A stretch of 64,000 nucleotides of DNA from Variovorax paradoxus (GTDB lineage Bacteria > Pseudomonadota > Gammaproteobacteria > Burkholderiales > Burkholderiaceae_C), in contig NZ_CP046622.1 in the NCBI RefSeq assembly GCF_009755665.1, positions 558,001 to 622,000 of the forward strand. Reading direction: 5' to 3'. Positions 1 through 9,309 of the stretch are shown in pieces (within the stretch, counting starts at the first letter, position 1; the number at the start of each line of letters is the position of its first letter). The position numbers and the translations under genes are program-made. The notes beneath the pieces are model-generated. The model saw only the letters and a program-made list of their open reading frames with translations, was not told where the DNA came from and did not search any database.

Positions 1-2
1 TG

Positions 3-74
3 GTGACTAAGCGCGGGCATTCGCTGTCGGCGGCGGCGCGCAGCTTCATCGACGTGCTGAAGCAGTCGCTGTAG
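3..74 (+). CDS. LysR-family transcriptional regulator, C-terminal end (partial)
   Basis: Only the last 23 codons lie in the window; the gene starts upstream. The peptide reads VTKRGHSLSAAARSFIDVLK followed by QSL and a TAG stop. The pattern RGHxLSxAARxFIDxL is typical of the end of the effector-binding domain of CysB-like LysR regulators, which control sulfur assimilation genes in related bacteria. Family assignment rests on this short tail alone, so the effector and target genes cannot be judged. Confidence 0.6.
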   Translation: MTKRGHSLSAAARSFIDVLKQSL

Positions 75-149
75 TTCTTTTCGCCTCTTTTCGCGGCAAG
101 CACGAGCCGTATGCTTGGCGCCTCATTCAAGCGCGAAAGCCCACTCATC

Positions 150-860
150 ATGAAGACAACCCTCGTCCGTTTCAACGCGTTGTGCCTGTGCCTCGCATTC
201 AGTCTCTTGCTCGCCGCCTGCGGCAACAAGGAGGCCGAGCAGCGCGCCGCATTCATCGGCTTCTTGCAGACCCGCGTGCTCGACAAGCCCGGCCTGCGCG
301 TGCCCGCGCCCAACGCCGATGAAAAAGCCTCCTTCGGCGACTATGCGCAGCACTACGCGGTGATTGCCGACTTCAACGAAGGCATGAACAAGTCCGTCAG
401 CCAGCCGATGGGCCAGGTCATGGCCAAGGGCGCGCTGCGCTCCGTTGCCGACCTGGCATCGCGGCGCGACGACCTCAAGGCTGCGAAAGACGGCCTGGGC
501 GGCTTGCGCACCGCGCTCGACCAGGAGCTTGCCAAGGCCGACGCAGCGCGCGCCAAGCTCAAGCAGCCCGACGACCTGAAGCAGGTGTACGACAAGGCCT
601 ATGAAAAGACGGTGACAGCGCCGGCCGCCACCTTCAAGGAAGTGTTCCCCGCGCTCGATGCGGTGTTCGACGGCGCGCTGGCCGTGGGCAACTACATCGA
701 GCAGAACAAGTCGAAGATCCAGGTCTCGGGCTCGACCGTGGCCGTGACCGACCCCGCGGTGCAGGCGGAGCTCAACAAGATGCTGCAGGACCTCAACGGC
801 CATTCGAAGGCCATCAATGCCGCGCAAACGAAAATGCAGGCAATGGTGCGCGGGGGCTAA
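150..860 (+). CDS. DUF3053 family lipoprotein
   Basis: A 236-residue secreted lipoprotein. The start MKTTLVRFN is preferred over the upstream ATG at 111 because it places a short basic stretch and hydrophobic core directly before a lipobox, LLAAC, with Cys at about residue 24. The mature part (EQRAAFIGFLQTRVL, then a charged alanine-rich helical region and a PDDLKQVYDKAYEK segment) matches the DUF3053 family that includes E. coli YiaF. The function of that family is not known; an envelope-anchored helical protein is all that can be said. It ends head to head with thiL, with stops one base apart. Confidence 0.8.
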   Translation: MKTTLVRFNALCLCLAFSLLLAACGNKEAEQRAAFIGFLQTRVLDKPGLRVPAPNADEKASFGDYAQHYAVIADFNEGMNKSVSQPMGQVMAKGALRSVADLASRRDDLKAAKDGLGGLRTALDQELAKADAARAKLKQPDDLKQVYDKAYEKTVTAPAATFKEVFPALDAVFDGALAVGNYIEQNKSKIQVSGSTVAVTDPAVQAELNKMLQDLNGHSKAINAAQTKMQAMVRGG

Positions 861-1820
861 TCAGACGAAGTGGTCGAACGAGCCGAATCGCTGCGCGACG
901 GGTGAGCCGCTCGCGTCCACGATGCGCAGGCCTGCTTCGGCATCGATGCGGCCGATGCGCGTCACGCGAGTGAGGCTTTCCTTGCCGGCTTGCTCCACGG
1001 CGGCGCGCGCGGAGGGCGCCGCGGTAAAAACCAGTTCGTAGTCGTCGCCGCCCGAGAGCGCGCAGGTGCGCAGTGCCTCGATACTCAAGCCCGGTGTGGA
1101 TGCGGCGGCCACCGTGCTCGTGGCCGCGTCGGCATCGAGCGTTGCGCCCACCCGGCTCGACGCGAGGATGTGGCCCAGGTCGCCGACGAGCCCGTCGCTC
1201 ACATCCACCGCCGCCGAGGCGGTGCCGCGCAACGCCTGGCCCAATGCGACGCGCGGCGTCGGCTGTTCCATGCGCATCCTTGCCTGCGCGAAGATGTCGG
1301 CTGGCAATGCGAGCGTGCCGCGAAACACTTCGAGCGCCAGCCGCGCATCGCCCAGCGTGCCGCTGACCCATATGTCGTCGCCCGCGCGCGCGCCAGAGCG
1401 CAGCAGCGCCGCGCCGGCCGGCACTTCGCCGAACACCGTGATGCAGATGTTGAGCGGCCCGCGCGTGGTGTCGCCGCCCACAAGCTCGCAGCCGTGCGCA
1501 TCGGCCAGCGCAAAGAGTCCGCGCGAAAAGCCTTCGAGCCAGGGCTCGTCGACCCCGGGCAATGCGAGCGCGAGCGTGAAGGCCAGCGGCCTGGCGCCGC
1601 AGGCCGCAAGGTCGCTGAGGTTCACCGCCAGCGCCTTGTGGCCAAGCCGCGCCGGATCGACCGTCGAGAGAAAGTGCCGGCCCTCGACCAGCATGTCGGA
1701 GGACACGGCCAACTGCATGCCCGGCGCGGGTGCGAGCAAGGCGCAGTCGTCGCCCACGCCGAGCGGAGAGCGCTTGGCGGGACGCTTGAAGTAACGTGTG
1801 ATCAGGTCGAATTCACCCAT
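861..1820 (-). CDS. thiL: Thiamine-monophosphate kinase
   Basis: ThiL phosphorylates thiamine monophosphate with ATP to give thiamine diphosphate, the last step of cofactor synthesis in the cytoplasm. The 319-residue protein shows the family's ordered motifs: MGEFDLI at the N-terminus, GVGDDCALL (metal/ATP binding), SSDMLVEGRHF, a GGDTTRGP loop near residue 115, DVSDGLVGDLGHI, and GGDDYELVFTA near residue 255. Length is normal for the family. It converges on the DUF3053 lipoprotein gene, and a 90-base region separates it from a divergently oriented small membrane protein gene. No thiamine riboswitch was recognised upstream. Confidence 0.95.
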   Translation of the reverse strand: MGEFDLITRYFKRPAKRSPLGVGDDCALLAPAPGMQLAVSSDMLVEGRHFLSTVDPARLGHKALAVNLSDLAACGARPLAFTLALALPGVDEPWLEGFSRGLFALADAHGCELVGGDTTRGPLNICITVFGEVPAGAALLRSGARAGDDIWVSGTLGDARLALEVFRGTLALPADIFAQARMRMEQPTPRVALGQALRGTASAAVDVSDGLVGDLGHILASSRVGATLDADAATSTVAAASTPGLSIEALRTCALSGGDDYELVFTAAPSARAAVEQAGKESLTRVTRIGRIDAEAGLRIVDASGSPVAQRFGSFDHFV

Positions 1821-1910
1821 GGGGCGAGCATAAGCGCTGCGGCAGCCGAAGCCGGCTTGCTCGACCTGGCGAGCTGCGGCTAGAGTCGAGCAAAAGAGGG
1901 GGGGTCATTC

Positions 1911-2147
1911 ATGTCTCTAACGTTCGGCTCATTCTTGCTGCTTTCCGGTCTCGCGCTCGCGGTTGCGGCACAAGTCGGCATTGCGTTGCACGCTTTCACG
2001 GGGAACCCGGGCAAAGGGCTTCTTTGTTTGTTTGTGCCGCTGTATATCTATGTCTATGCAAGACGGCACAAGGTCGGCGTCTGGATGATGCGCTTTTGGT
2101 ATCTGGGCATTGCGATCTTCCTGGTCGGCGCCACGCTCGTCTCGTAA
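1911..2147 (+). CDS. Small hydrophobic membrane protein, function unknown
   Basis: A 78-residue protein with about three hydrophobic stretches: residues 5-27, 33-50 and 60-77. A short basic loop (YARRHKVG) lies between the second and third. This fits a small integral inner-membrane protein. A GGGGGG stretch just before the ATG could serve as a weak ribosome binding site. It stands alone, divergent from thiL and converging on the isochorismatase-like gene. I do not recognise the family. Confidence 0.6.
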   Translation: MSLTFGSFLLLSGLALAVAAQVGIALHAFTGNPGKGLLCLFVPLYIYVYARRHKVGVWMMRFWYLGIAIFLVGATLVS

Positions 2148-2174
2148 CCAGCGCGCGTCATCGCACGGCGTCAC

Positions 2175-2801
2175 TCACCCCCGCGCGCGGCGGTTCGACA
2201 TCACCACGTTGTCCTTCTCGATCGCTTGGCCGGCTTGCAGGGCGGCAATCCATGCCTCGGTGCTCGCCACGGCCGCGAAATTGCTATGGAACACGACGCT
2301 GAAGACGCGGTGGATTTCTTCGGCGCTGACCTGGCCGGCTGCATTCGAGTAGGGCAGCGCGCCGGTGGCATCAGAAAGAAACTCCACGTTCAGTCCGCGG
2401 TGCATGGCCTCGAACACCGTCGAGGCGTCGCAGTTGTGAGTCATGTAGCCGGCCACGGCGAGCGTGTCGATCTCATGGCGCGCGAGCCAGTCGGCAAAGT
2501 CGGTGCCAGTGAACACGCTGGGGAATGCCTTGGTGATCAGGTGGTCGCGCGGGCGCTTTGCAATCTCTGGATGCAGTTCGCCGTTGTGGGTGTCGGCCTG
2601 GAACACCGGCGCTCCCTTGGGCGCGTGATGGCGAACCACCACCACCGGCGTGCCGGCCGCGCGAGCTGCGTCCATGGCCTTGGCGATGTTCGGCAGCGAT
2701 TGCTCGACGGGCGGAAATTCGATCGGCAGGCCGCCGCCTTCGAAATACTCGTTCTGCACGTCGATCGCGACGAGGGCGCGGCGCGGGGTGGGGTTGCTCA
2801 T
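2175..2801 (-). CDS. Isochorismatase-like cysteine hydrolase
   Basis: A 208-residue member of the isochorismatase-like hydrolase superfamily. Visible motifs are RRALVAIDVQNEYF near the N-terminus (catalytic Asp), VVRHHAPKG, a lysine in LITKAFPSVF (catalytic Lys position), and GYMTHNCDASTV, where Cys is in the usual catalytic position. Members hydrolyse amides such as nicotinamide, ureidoacrylate or related compounds; the substrate cannot be read from sequence. The ATG at 2801 starts the conserved part; a longer reading to 2915 adds an unlikely leader running through the divergent promoter region. It is divergent from the GlxA-type regulator, which may control it. Confidence 0.85.
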   Translation of the reverse strand: MSNPTPRRALVAIDVQNEYFEGGGLPIEFPPVEQSLPNIAKAMDAARAAGTPVVVVRHHAPKGAPVFQADTHNGELHPEIAKRPRDHLITKAFPSVFTGTDFADWLARHEIDTLAVAGYMTHNCDASTVFEAMHRGLNVEFLSDATGALPYSNAAGQVSAEEIHRVFSVVFHSNFAAVASTEAWIAALQAGQAIEKDNVVMSNRRARG

Positions 2802-2871
2802 GGTGTGTGGCTCCTGGCGATGGTTGTGTTGGGATGGGGTGATTCTTCCCGCCCGGGCTGGTAAGAGAAAG

Positions 2872-2906
2872 TGGCCCGAAAGCCATTCATCGATAAAATC
2901 GGGCCA
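2872..2906. promoter_or_regulatory. 8-bp inverted repeat spanning the promoter of the GlxA-type regulator
   Basis: TGGCCCGA and TCGGGCCA face each other across a 19-bp AT-richer spacer holding CGATAAAAT, which could be a -10 element. The repeat ends on the A of the regulator's start codon. Its place between two divergent genes fits an operator for autoregulation or control of the hydrolase gene, but the site is a single copy and could be chance. Confidence 0.3.
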
Positions 2907-3883
2907 TGGCCACAAAACCTGCGGAAACCATTGCCGTCGTTGCCTTCGATGGCATCAGTCCTTTTCACCTGTCGGTGCCGTGTATGGTCTTCGGCGAAGA
3001 CCGCACGGAAGCGGGCGACCTGCGCTTTCGTCTGCTGGTGTGCGGCATCGAGCCCGGCCCGCTGCGCACCAATGCCGGCTTCACGCTGACGGTGCCGCAC
3101 GGCCTGGAGGCGCTCAGAAAGGCGCAGATCGTGGTCGTTCCTTCATGGCGCGACGACAGGCGGCCCGCGCCGCCCGCGCTGATCCGGGCGCTGCAGGCGG
3201 CGCATCGGCGCGGTGCCATCGTGGTGGGGCTGTGCCTGGGCGCATTCGTGCTGGCCGAAGCGGGCCTGCTCGACGGCCGCCCGGCCACCACGCACTGGAA
3301 CCTGGCCGAAGCCTTTGCCAGGCAATATCCCAAGGTCACGCTGCACCCCGAGGTGCTGTACGTCGACGACGGCGATGTGCTCACTTCGGCCGGCACAGCA
3401 GCAGGTATCGACTGCTGTCTTCATCTGCTGCGGGTGCGCTACGGCGCCGAGGCGGCCAACCGCGCCGCGCGGCGCATGGTGGTTGCGCCGCACCGCGAGG
3501 GCGGGCAGGCGCAGTACATCGAGCGGCCGGTGCCCGCCGCTGCAGAAAGCGACCGCCTTGCGCCGCTGCTCGAGTGGCTGGGCCGCCATTTGCACAGCCC
3601 GCATGAGCTGGACGACCTTGCCAGGCGCTCGCTGATGAGCCGGCGCACCTTTACGCGGCGCTTTCGCGAAGCCACCGGCACCACCGTCGGCCAGTGGCTG
3701 CAGAACCAGCGCCTGGCGCTGGCCCAGCGGCTGCTGGAGACAACCGGCCAGCCCATCGAACAGGTGGCGACGGACGCCGGCTTCGGCTCGGCGGTGTCGC
3801 TGCGAAAGCACTTCGTCGCGGCATTCAAGACCTCGCCCACGGCGTACCGCAGGCAGTTCTCGCAGGAGGCCGTCGCCGCCTGA
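2906..3883 (+). CDS. GlxA-family transcriptional regulator (DJ-1/PfpI domain plus AraC HTH)
   Basis: A 325-residue cytoplasmic regulator of two parts. Residues 1 to about 200 form a DJ-1/PfpI-like fold; VVGLCLGAFVLAEAGLLDG carries the nucleophile-elbow cysteine, followed by ATTHWN. Residues about 220-320 form an AraC-type double helix-turn-helix, with SLMSRRTFTRRFREATGTT and a second helix pair ending FKTSPTAYRRQF. Such GlxA-type proteins sense small nitrogen or amino-acid compounds and activate nearby genes. The divergent isochorismatase-like gene is the obvious candidate target. No clear Shine-Dalgarno precedes the ATG, so the mRNA may be nearly leaderless. The downstream gene converges on it. 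Confidence 0.88.
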   Translation: MATKPAETIAVVAFDGISPFHLSVPCMVFGEDRTEAGDLRFRLLVCGIEPGPLRTNAGFTLTVPHGLEALRKAQIVVVPSWRDDRRPAPPALIRALQAAHRRGAIVVGLCLGAFVLAEAGLLDGRPATTHWNLAEAFARQYPKVTLHPEVLYVDDGDVLTSAGTAAGIDCCLHLLRVRYGAEAANRAARRMVVAPHREGGQAQYIERPVPAAAESDRLAPLLEWLGRHLHSPHELDDLARRSLMSRRTFTRRFREATGTTVGQWLQNQRLALAQRLLETTGQPIEQVATDAGFGSAVSLRKHFVAAFKTSPTAYRRQFSQEAVAA

Positions 3884-3904
3884 CCGGCAGGGGCCGAAGC
3901 GGAC

Positions 3905-5140
3905 TCAGGCCGCGCCGCGAAAGCGCAGCGCCGCCTGCCGCACCACCTCGGCCAACAGGCGCTCCTTGCCCTGCTTCTCGCGCAGCCAGCGCGCATCGTT
4001 GCGGTTGGCTTCCACGCTGGTGCGCAGCTCGCCGAGCGCTTGCGTGGCGTTGAGCGCCTCGCTGTGCCATTCGAGCTGCGTCATGGTCATGAGGATGTGA
4101 TCGCGCAGCGGCATGTGCTGGCCGCTGGCGGGGTCGACATACACCGCGTCGAGCCCGAAGCGGCAGGCCTGGAAGCGGTTGTAGGTGTAGACCAGGTAGT
4201 CGTCTTCCGTCGGCTCGAAGGGCTGCTCCTGCAGAAACCACGCGGCCAGCGACTGCACGTAGCCCGCCAGCGCCGCGGCGCGCTCCACCGTGAGCGGCGT
4301 GTCGAACACGCGAATCTCGATGGTGCCGAACTCCGGCTTGGGCCGGATGTCCCAATAAAAGTCCTTCATGCTGCGCACGACGCCGGTGCGGGTCATGCGC
4401 TCGAAGTACGCTTCGAATTCTTTCCAGCTCAAGGTGAAGGGCGCGCGCCCCGAGAGCGGAAACGCGAACACCGAGTTGAGCCGGGCCGAGTCGAATTGCG
4501 TGTCCTGCCCCTGCACGAACGGCGACGAGGCCGACAGCGCAATGAAGTGCGGGATGTAGCGCGACATGCGGTGCAGCATCAGCAAGGCCGCGTCTGCATC
4601 GGGGCAGCCGATGTGCACGTGCTGGCCGAAGATGGTGAACTGCTTGCTCAGGTAGCCGTACAGCTCCGACAGCTCGCGAAAGCGCGGCTTGTCGTAGATG
4701 CGCCGCTCATGCCACTGCTGGAACGCGTGAGTGCCGCCGCCCACCACCGCGATGTTGAGCTTGTCGGCATTCTTGATCAGCGCCTCGCGAATGGGCGAAA
4801 GCTGCGTGATGACGTCTTGCGCCGAATGGCAGATGTCGGTCGAGATCTCGATCATGCTCGAGGTCATCTCGGGCACCACGCTGCCGGGCAGCGGGGTTTG
4901 CGCCATCAGCCGGAGCATGTCCTCGGCATAGGGCGCCAGGTCGTAGTCGTGCGTGTTGACGAGCTGAAGCTCCAGTTCCACGCCGAGCGACAGTGCTTCG
5001 GAGCGGTTGAAGGGCTCCAGCTTGACCACGCGGCTCGCGGGATCCGAGGGAAGCGCCGGCGAGCGGAAGTCGTCGCTGTCCGCCATGCTGGGAACGAGGG
5101 GGGTACTGGAGCTGTCGGGAAAGCCCGTGGACGCGGTCAT
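3905..5140 (-). CDS. YbdK-type carboxylate-amine ligase (glutamate-cysteine ligase family 2)
   Basis: A 411-residue member of the GCS2 family, whose E. coli member YbdK has weak glutamate-cysteine ligase activity. Motifs include [13 protein letters not shown] (acidic metal-binding glutamates), [39 protein letters not shown], and [15 protein letters not shown] near the end. The start ATG at 5138-5140 overlaps the stop of the upstream antiporter gene as ATGA, so the two are probably translationally coupled. About 40 residues precede the conserved domain. A long reading through the antiporter in this frame is a shadow. The physiological substrate is uncertain. Confidence 0.85.
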   Translation of the reverse strand: MTASTGFPDSSSTPLVPSMADSDDFRSPALPSDPASRVVKLEPFNRSEALSLGVELELQLVNTHDYDLAPYAEDMLRLMAQTPLPGSVVPEMTSSMIEISTDICHSAQDVITQLSPIREALIKNADKLNIAVVGGGTHAFQQWHERRIYDKPRFRELSELYGYLSKQFTIFGQHVHIGCPDADAALLMLHRMSRYIPHFIALSASSPFVQGQDTQFDSARLNSVFAFPLSGRAPFTLSWKEFEAYFERMTRTGVVRSMKDFYWDIRPKPEFGTIEIRVFDTPLTVERAAALAGYVQSLAAWFLQEQPFEPTEDDYLVYTYNRFQACRFGLDAVYVDPASGQHMPLRDHILMTMTQLEWHSEALNATQALGELRTSVEANRNDARWLREKQGKERLLAEVVRQAALRFRGAA

Positions 5141-6408
5141 CGCTGCGTGTCCTCCGTGGTGCTGAAAGCCTGTGGCGCCCAAGGCACCGAGCTCTCGCCC
5201 ACCGCGTGAATGGCCACGGTGGCGAGCACGGCGCCCATCACTTCCATCAGGAGAATCGAGGGCAGGGCCACCTGCGTGATCATGGTGCCGAGCAGCGGCG
5301 AGGCGGTGGTGAAGTTGGATGCGATCAACAGCGCGATCGCCGACAGCGGCGACATGGCGCAGCCTACCCAGAAGGCCTGCTTCCAGCTGGCGCCGCTGCC
5401 GGGGTTGGCAATGGCCACGCCGGCAATCTTGGCAAACAGGCGAACCACGATCACCGCCAGCACCACGCTGGCAACGGGCAAGGTCCAGTCGGCCTGCGCC
5501 GCCACGATGGACACCAGCACGAACATCAGCATGGTGAGCAGCGATGCGGCCGTGCCGAGCTGCCGCTGCCAGGCCCAGGGCTTGGGGTTGAGCGTCTTCA
5601 GCAGCACACCGCCGATCAGCGCGGCCAGCGGCGCGGAGCCGCCGACGTGGGCCGTGAGGGCGGCTCCGGCCGCAATCAGCGCGAGCAGAAGGATCGAGGT
5701 GCTCTCGCTCGTCGGGCTCATGAACCGCAGCGCCGTGCGAAGCGCCAGCGCCAGGATGGCGCCGATCACGAACGACAGGCCGAGCACCACCGCCACCGGA
5801 TAGAGCTTTTGCAGCAGGGTTTGCGGCGCACGCTCGATCAGGCCCGCCTGCGCATAGCCGAGCGCCAGCGCATAAAAGGTGTTGAGCGTGGCCAGCGTCA
5901 TGGCGCGCTCGGTCACGGGGCCCGAGGCGCGCGTATCCATGATCACGCGGCTCAGCACCGCCGGCGAGGCGACGATGGCCATCAGCGCAATGGGGTTGGC
6001 CACTGGGTCGGGCAGGCCCAGCAGCTGCAGTGTCCACAGCACGCCGAAGTAGGTGAGAGTGGCTTCCAGCAGGCTTTGCCCCAGCACCATCGGGTTGTGG
6101 CGGAACCAGCGCAGCGGCAGCCGGCCGCCGGCTTCGAACAGCACAACAGCGGCGCCCAGCTCCAGCAGGAACAGGCTGATGCCGCGCAGAGGCCAGATGG
6201 CGCCCTCGAAACCGGCAAAGCCGACCACTGCGCCCACGATCGAATAGCCGACCACCTTGGGCAAGCCCAGGTAGCGCTGCACCAGGTGGCCGGAGGCCGC
6301 CGCGGCGGCCAGCAAAAGCGACCACAGCACGGTAGGCAGGCCCGCCGAAGGGCGCAGCCACTCGGACCAGAAGCCCAGCAGGTCGTTGATGAAACTCGTC
6401 AAATTCAT
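5137..6408 (-). CDS. Monovalent cation:proton antiporter (CPA2-like)
   Basis: A 423-residue polytopic inner-membrane protein with about 11-12 hydrophobic segments from residue 25 to the end. It resembles the Na+/H+ exchanger domain of CPA2 transporters: [17 protein letters not shown] in helix 2, [19 protein letters not shown], then a glycine-rich core ([12 protein letters not shown]). It has no C-terminal TrkA-N nucleotide-binding or TrkA-C domain, so it is a minimal transporter unlike KefB or KefC. It is the first gene of a two-gene operon with the YbdK-type ligase (ATGA overlap). The transported ion, Na+ or K+, is unknown. Confidence 0.82.
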   Translation of the reverse strand: MNLTSFINDLLGFWSEWLRPSAGLPTVLWSLLLAAAAASGHLVQRYLGLPKVVGYSIVGAVVGFAGFEGAIWPLRGISLFLLELGAAVVLFEAGGRLPLRWFRHNPMVLGQSLLEATLTYFGVLWTLQLLGLPDPVANPIALMAIVASPAVLSRVIMDTRASGPVTERAMTLATLNTFYALALGYAQAGLIERAPQTLLQKLYPVAVVLGLSFVIGAILALALRTALRFMSPTSESTSILLLALIAAGAALTAHVGGSAPLAALIGGVLLKTLNPKPWAWQRQLGTAASLLTMLMFVLVSIVAAQADWTLPVASVVLAVIVVRLFAKIAGVAIANPGSGASWKQAFWVGCAMSPLSAIALLIASNFTTASPLLGTMITQVALPSILLMEVMGAVLATVAIHAVGESSVPWAPQAFSTTEDTQR

Positions 6409-6704
6409 GCAGGTAGAAAAAAGCTGGTGGCCGCCGCTATTTGGCCGGCCGACAGTGTCACGTGGCGCACGCCCAGGCTAGCCCGAACAAACCCGCTAAT
6501 GCGGGCAGCGGGCCAGGCATGAGTCCGAGCGGAATGGAGGAAGCGAAGCCCGAGATATGTGTGCGCATGAAGATGGCCCGGCGGTGGGCACGGGGCGGCG
6601 CCCGGAAAAACGCCGATGCGAGGTTTGTAACGCATGGCAGAGTCCCGGCGGTGCAGGACAAAGGCGTTTTCTGTTCAGCCAGTGCCTGGATGCCCGGGGC
6701 CAGC

Positions 6705-7100
6705 CTAGTGCAACACACGCGATACAGGCGCTCCGCCGATGTCGGCCTCCAGCACGAACATCGGTACCGGCACGTCGAAGCGCTCCCCCTCTTCAGTCAC
6801 CACGAAGAAGCTGCCGTGCATGGTGCCGCTCGGCGCCTGCAGGCGGCAGCCGCTGGTATAGCGGAACGATTCCCCCGGCGCCAGCAGCGGCTGCTGGCCG
6901 ATCACGCCAAGCCCTTTGACTTCCTGCGCATGGCCGGAGGCGTCGTTGATGAGCCAGTGGCGCGCGATCAACTGCGCGCCCACCTGGCCCACGTTCGTGA
7001 TGGTGATCGTGTAGGAGAAGGTGTAGATGTTGTCCTTGGAGGAGGACTGGTCGGCCAAGTAGCGGGGCTCGACCTGGACGCTGAAGGGGCTGTGTGACAT
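6705..7100 (-). CDS. apaG: ApaG protein
   Basis: A 131-residue single-domain protein of the ApaG (DUF525) family, with the fibronectin-like beta-sandwich signature. Visible parts are VEPRYLADQSSSKDNIYTFSY, ARHWLINDASGHAQEVKG, GVIGQQPLLAPGESFRYTSG, and GTMHGSFFVVTEEG. ApaG has been linked to cobalt/magnesium resistance in enteric bacteria, but its biochemical role is not firm. The ATG at 7098-7100 is chosen because homologs begin close to MSxxPFSVQVEPRY; an upstream in-frame start would add 11 residues. It is divergent from rpe with about 70 bases between them. Confidence 0.93.
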   Translation of the reverse strand: MSHSPFSVQVEPRYLADQSSSKDNIYTFSYTITITNVGQVGAQLIARHWLINDASGHAQEVKGLGVIGQQPLLAPGESFRYTSGCRLQAPSGTMHGSFFVVTEEGERFDVPVPMFVLEADIGGAPVSRVLH

Positions 7101-7171
7101 GCGCGCGATGGTAACTGGAGCCTTCTCTTGCACTGCTTTCCGGGTTTTGCGCCGGCTGCGACAATCGGCGC

Positions 7172-7870
7172 ATGAGCACGCCGTTCCGCATCGCCCCCTC
7201 CATTCTTTCCGCCGATTTCGCCCACCTTGGCGACGAGCTGACCAAGGTCATCGCCGCCGGCGCCGACTGGATCCATTTCGACGTGATGGACAACCATTAC
7301 GTGCCGAACCTGACCTTCGGTCCGATGATCTGCAAGGCCCTGAAGCCCTACGCCAAGACGGCGGACGGCGAGCCGGTGCCGGTCGACGTGCACCTGATGA
7401 TCCAGCCCGTCGACGCGCTGGCCGCGTCTTTTGCGGAAGCGGGCGCCGACTACATCAGCTTTCACCCCGACGCGTCGCCGCACGTCAACCGTAGCATCCA
7501 GGCCATCAAGGGCGCGGGCTGCAAGGCGGGGCTGGTGTTCAACCCGGGGCTGGGGCTGGAGGCGCTGGACTGGGCCATCGACGACATCGACCTGATCCTG
7601 ATCATGTCGGTGAACCCCGGTTTCGGCGGGCAGAGTTTCATCGACTCGGCGCTGCGCAAGATCGAACTCGCGCGCAAGCGCATCGAGCAAAGCGGCCGCG
7701 ACATCCGGCTGGAGGTGGACGGCGGCATCAAGGCCGACAACATTGCGCGCGTGGCCTCCGCGGGCGCCGACACCTTCGTGGCCGGCAGCGCGATCTTCAA
7801 TGCCAAGGACTACGGCGCGGTGATCTCGTCCATGCGCGACCAGCTCGCCGGCGTCGGCAAGAAGAAGTAA
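7172..7870 (+). CDS. rpe: Ribulose-phosphate 3-epimerase
   Basis: This 232-residue TIM-barrel enzyme interconverts ribulose-5-phosphate and xylulose-5-phosphate in the pentose phosphate and Calvin pathways. Diagnostic motifs are [15 protein letters not shown] at the N-terminus, [19 protein letters not shown] (metal-binding His and catalytic Asp), [35 protein letters not shown] (second catalytic Asp) and FVAGSAIFN at the phosphate site. Length and motif order are normal. Its stop lies seven bases from the stop of a convergent gene, leaving no room for a separate terminator. Confidence 0.97.
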   Translation: MSTPFRIAPSILSADFAHLGDELTKVIAAGADWIHFDVMDNHYVPNLTFGPMICKALKPYAKTADGEPVPVDVHLMIQPVDALAASFAEAGADYISFHPDASPHVNRSIQAIKGAGCKAGLVFNPGLGLEALDWAIDDIDLILIMSVNPGFGGQSFIDSALRKIELARKRIEQSGRDIRLEVDGGIKADNIARVASAGADTFVAGSAIFNAKDYGAVISSMRDQLAGVGKKK

Positions 7871-7877
7871 ATCGGGC

Positions 7878-8150
7878 TCAGCGCTTGACCTTGTCGTTGT
7901 AGACGCGGTCCGTCACCGGGCCGCGGTCGGTATCGACGGCGCCGCGCTCGATGTCGTCATGGCCCTTGCGGCCCACCTCGCTCGGCTGGCCGTCCTGCGC
8001 CTCCTGGCTGTCGGAAGACTGGTCGCGCTCATGCGGCAGGCGCGGCGCCGAATCGCCCCCTTGCTCGACCTTGGTGTTGCCGCCGCCGGCGTCCCGCACC
8101 GGATCGTCCGGCTTGCCGGGGTCCTTCGAACGGGGCTTGCTGCTGCTCAT
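7878..8150 (-). CDS. Small hydrophilic protein, function unknown
   Basis: A 90-residue, strongly charged protein rich in Asp, Gly, Pro, Lys and Arg, with no hydrophobic segment: MSSSKPRSKDPGKPDDPVRD, then GGDSAPRLPHERDQSSDSQE, ending VYNDKVKR. The composition suggests an intrinsically disordered cytoplasmic protein, perhaps stress-related. The coding call rests on an uninterrupted frame, a sensible ATG and its tail-to-tail arrangement with rpe. I recognise no domain. It is divergent from the aspartoacylase-like gene. Confidence 0.6.
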   Translation of the reverse strand: MSSSKPRSKDPGKPDDPVRDAGGGNTKVEQGGDSAPRLPHERDQSSDSQEAQDGQPSEVGRKGHDDIERGAVDTDRGPVTDRVYNDKVKR

Positions 8151-8309
8151 GGCGTGTTCCTCTCGGTGTCGATCTGATGAGTCGAGCCTGCATCGCCCGG
8201 CCGGTAGCGACGGTAGGACAGCCGATGCGAGCCCTGTAGGCGTGCCGCGCCGCTATGAATCTAGTAGCGTCTTTGCGCACAGGGCAACCCCTCCGCAATA
8301 ATCGACCGG

Positions 8310-9305
8310 ATGTCTTCCGATGATCCTTTTGCCGGCGCAGCAACCGACAGCCTGCGCATCCACACCTTCGCCTCGCTGAACCCCGGCCCCCGGCTGCTGG
8401 TGATGGGCGGGGTGCATGGCGACGAAACCTGCGGCACCGTGGGCATCGAGCGGGTGCTGGCCGAATTCGACGGCGGAACGCTCCAGCTGTTGCGCGGCCA
8501 GCTCAGCTTGGTGCCCGTGGCCAATCCGCTCGCGCGACGGCGGCTGCGGCGCGAGGGCGAGCGCAACCTCAATCGCCTGTTCAAGCCCAGCGAGGCGCCG
8601 GCGGACTACGAGGGCCGAGTGACCAATGTGCTGTGCCCGCTCATCGAGCGGCACGACGTGCTGCTCGACCTGCACTCGTTCCAGAGCGAGGGCGAGGCCT
8701 TCGCGATGATCGGCCCGCGCGACAACGCCGGCCAGCTGGAGCCCTTTGCCCGCGCCCGCGAAGAGGGGCTGCTTGCGCTGCACCTGGGCACGCCCATCGT
8801 GGTGGAAGGCTGGCTCGACATCTATGCGGCCGGGCTCGCGCAGCGTTCCGCGGGCACCGCCGTTGGGGAAGACGCCATCGACTTCGGCCGCGGCACCAAC
8901 GAGTACATCCGCAATTGCGGCGGCTACGGCGTCACGCTCGAATGCGGCCAGCACCAGGACCCGCAGGCGCCCGAAGTGGCGTGGCGCGCCATTCGCCGCG
9001 CGCTCACGCTGCTCGGCATGGCGGCGTTGCCGGAAGGCATGGCGGCCGCGCCGCCCAGCCCGCCTCAGTTGCTGCGGCTGGCCAGCGTGACCGACCGCCT
9101 GCATGAAGAAGACAGCTTCGTGCGCGACTGGGCCACCTTCGATGCGGTGCAGCGGGGCGAGCCCATCGGCGTGCGCCACGACGGCACGCTGGTCAGCGCG
9201 CCGGACGACGGATTCATCGTGTTTCCCAACGCGCTGGCACTGCCCGGCGCCGAGTGGTTCTACTTCGCGCGGCCGAGCGAGCGCGTGCTCGGCTCTGTGG
9301 CCTGA
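8310..9305 (+). CDS. Succinylglutamate desuccinylase/aspartoacylase-family zinc hydrolase
   Basis: A 331-residue M14-like zinc-dependent deacylase. The zinc ligands are visible: His and Glu in VMGGVHGDETCG near residues 31-42, and His in LLDLHSFQSEGE near residue 116. NLNRLF provides the substrate-binding Asn-Arg pair, and a Glu in YGVTLECGQH near residue 213 fits the general base. A C-terminal beta-rich part (DDGFIVFPNALALPGAEWFYFA) follows, as in the family. The substrate could be N-acyl aspartate, succinylglutamate or another acyl amino acid. No arginine catabolic genes lie nearby, so it is probably not astE. Confidence 0.82.
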   Translation: MSSDDPFAGAATDSLRIHTFASLNPGPRLLVMGGVHGDETCGTVGIERVLAEFDGGTLQLLRGQLSLVPVANPLARRRLRREGERNLNRLFKPSEAPADYEGRVTNVLCPLIERHDVLLDLHSFQSEGEAFAMIGPRDNAGQLEPFARAREEGLLALHLGTPIVVEGWLDIYAAGLAQRSAGTAVGEDAIDFGRGTNEYIRNCGGYGVTLECGQHQDPQAPEVAWRAIRRALTLLGMAALPEGMAAAPPSPPQLLRLASVTDRLHEEDSFVRDWATFDAVQRGEPIGVRHDGTLVSAPDDGFIVFPNALALPGAEWFYFARPSERVLGSVA

Positions 9306-9309
9306 AGCA

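Noticed and set aside
821..1910. Thiamine riboswitch near thiL
   Set aside because: No THI-box pattern is visible in the short region before the thiL start.
6458..6568. Possible 36-residue hydrophobic protein on the minus strand upstream of the antiporter gene
   Set aside because: It has a hydrophobic stretch but no ribosome binding site and no overlap with a neighbour. The remainder of the 296-base region 6409-6704 shows no other supported feature.
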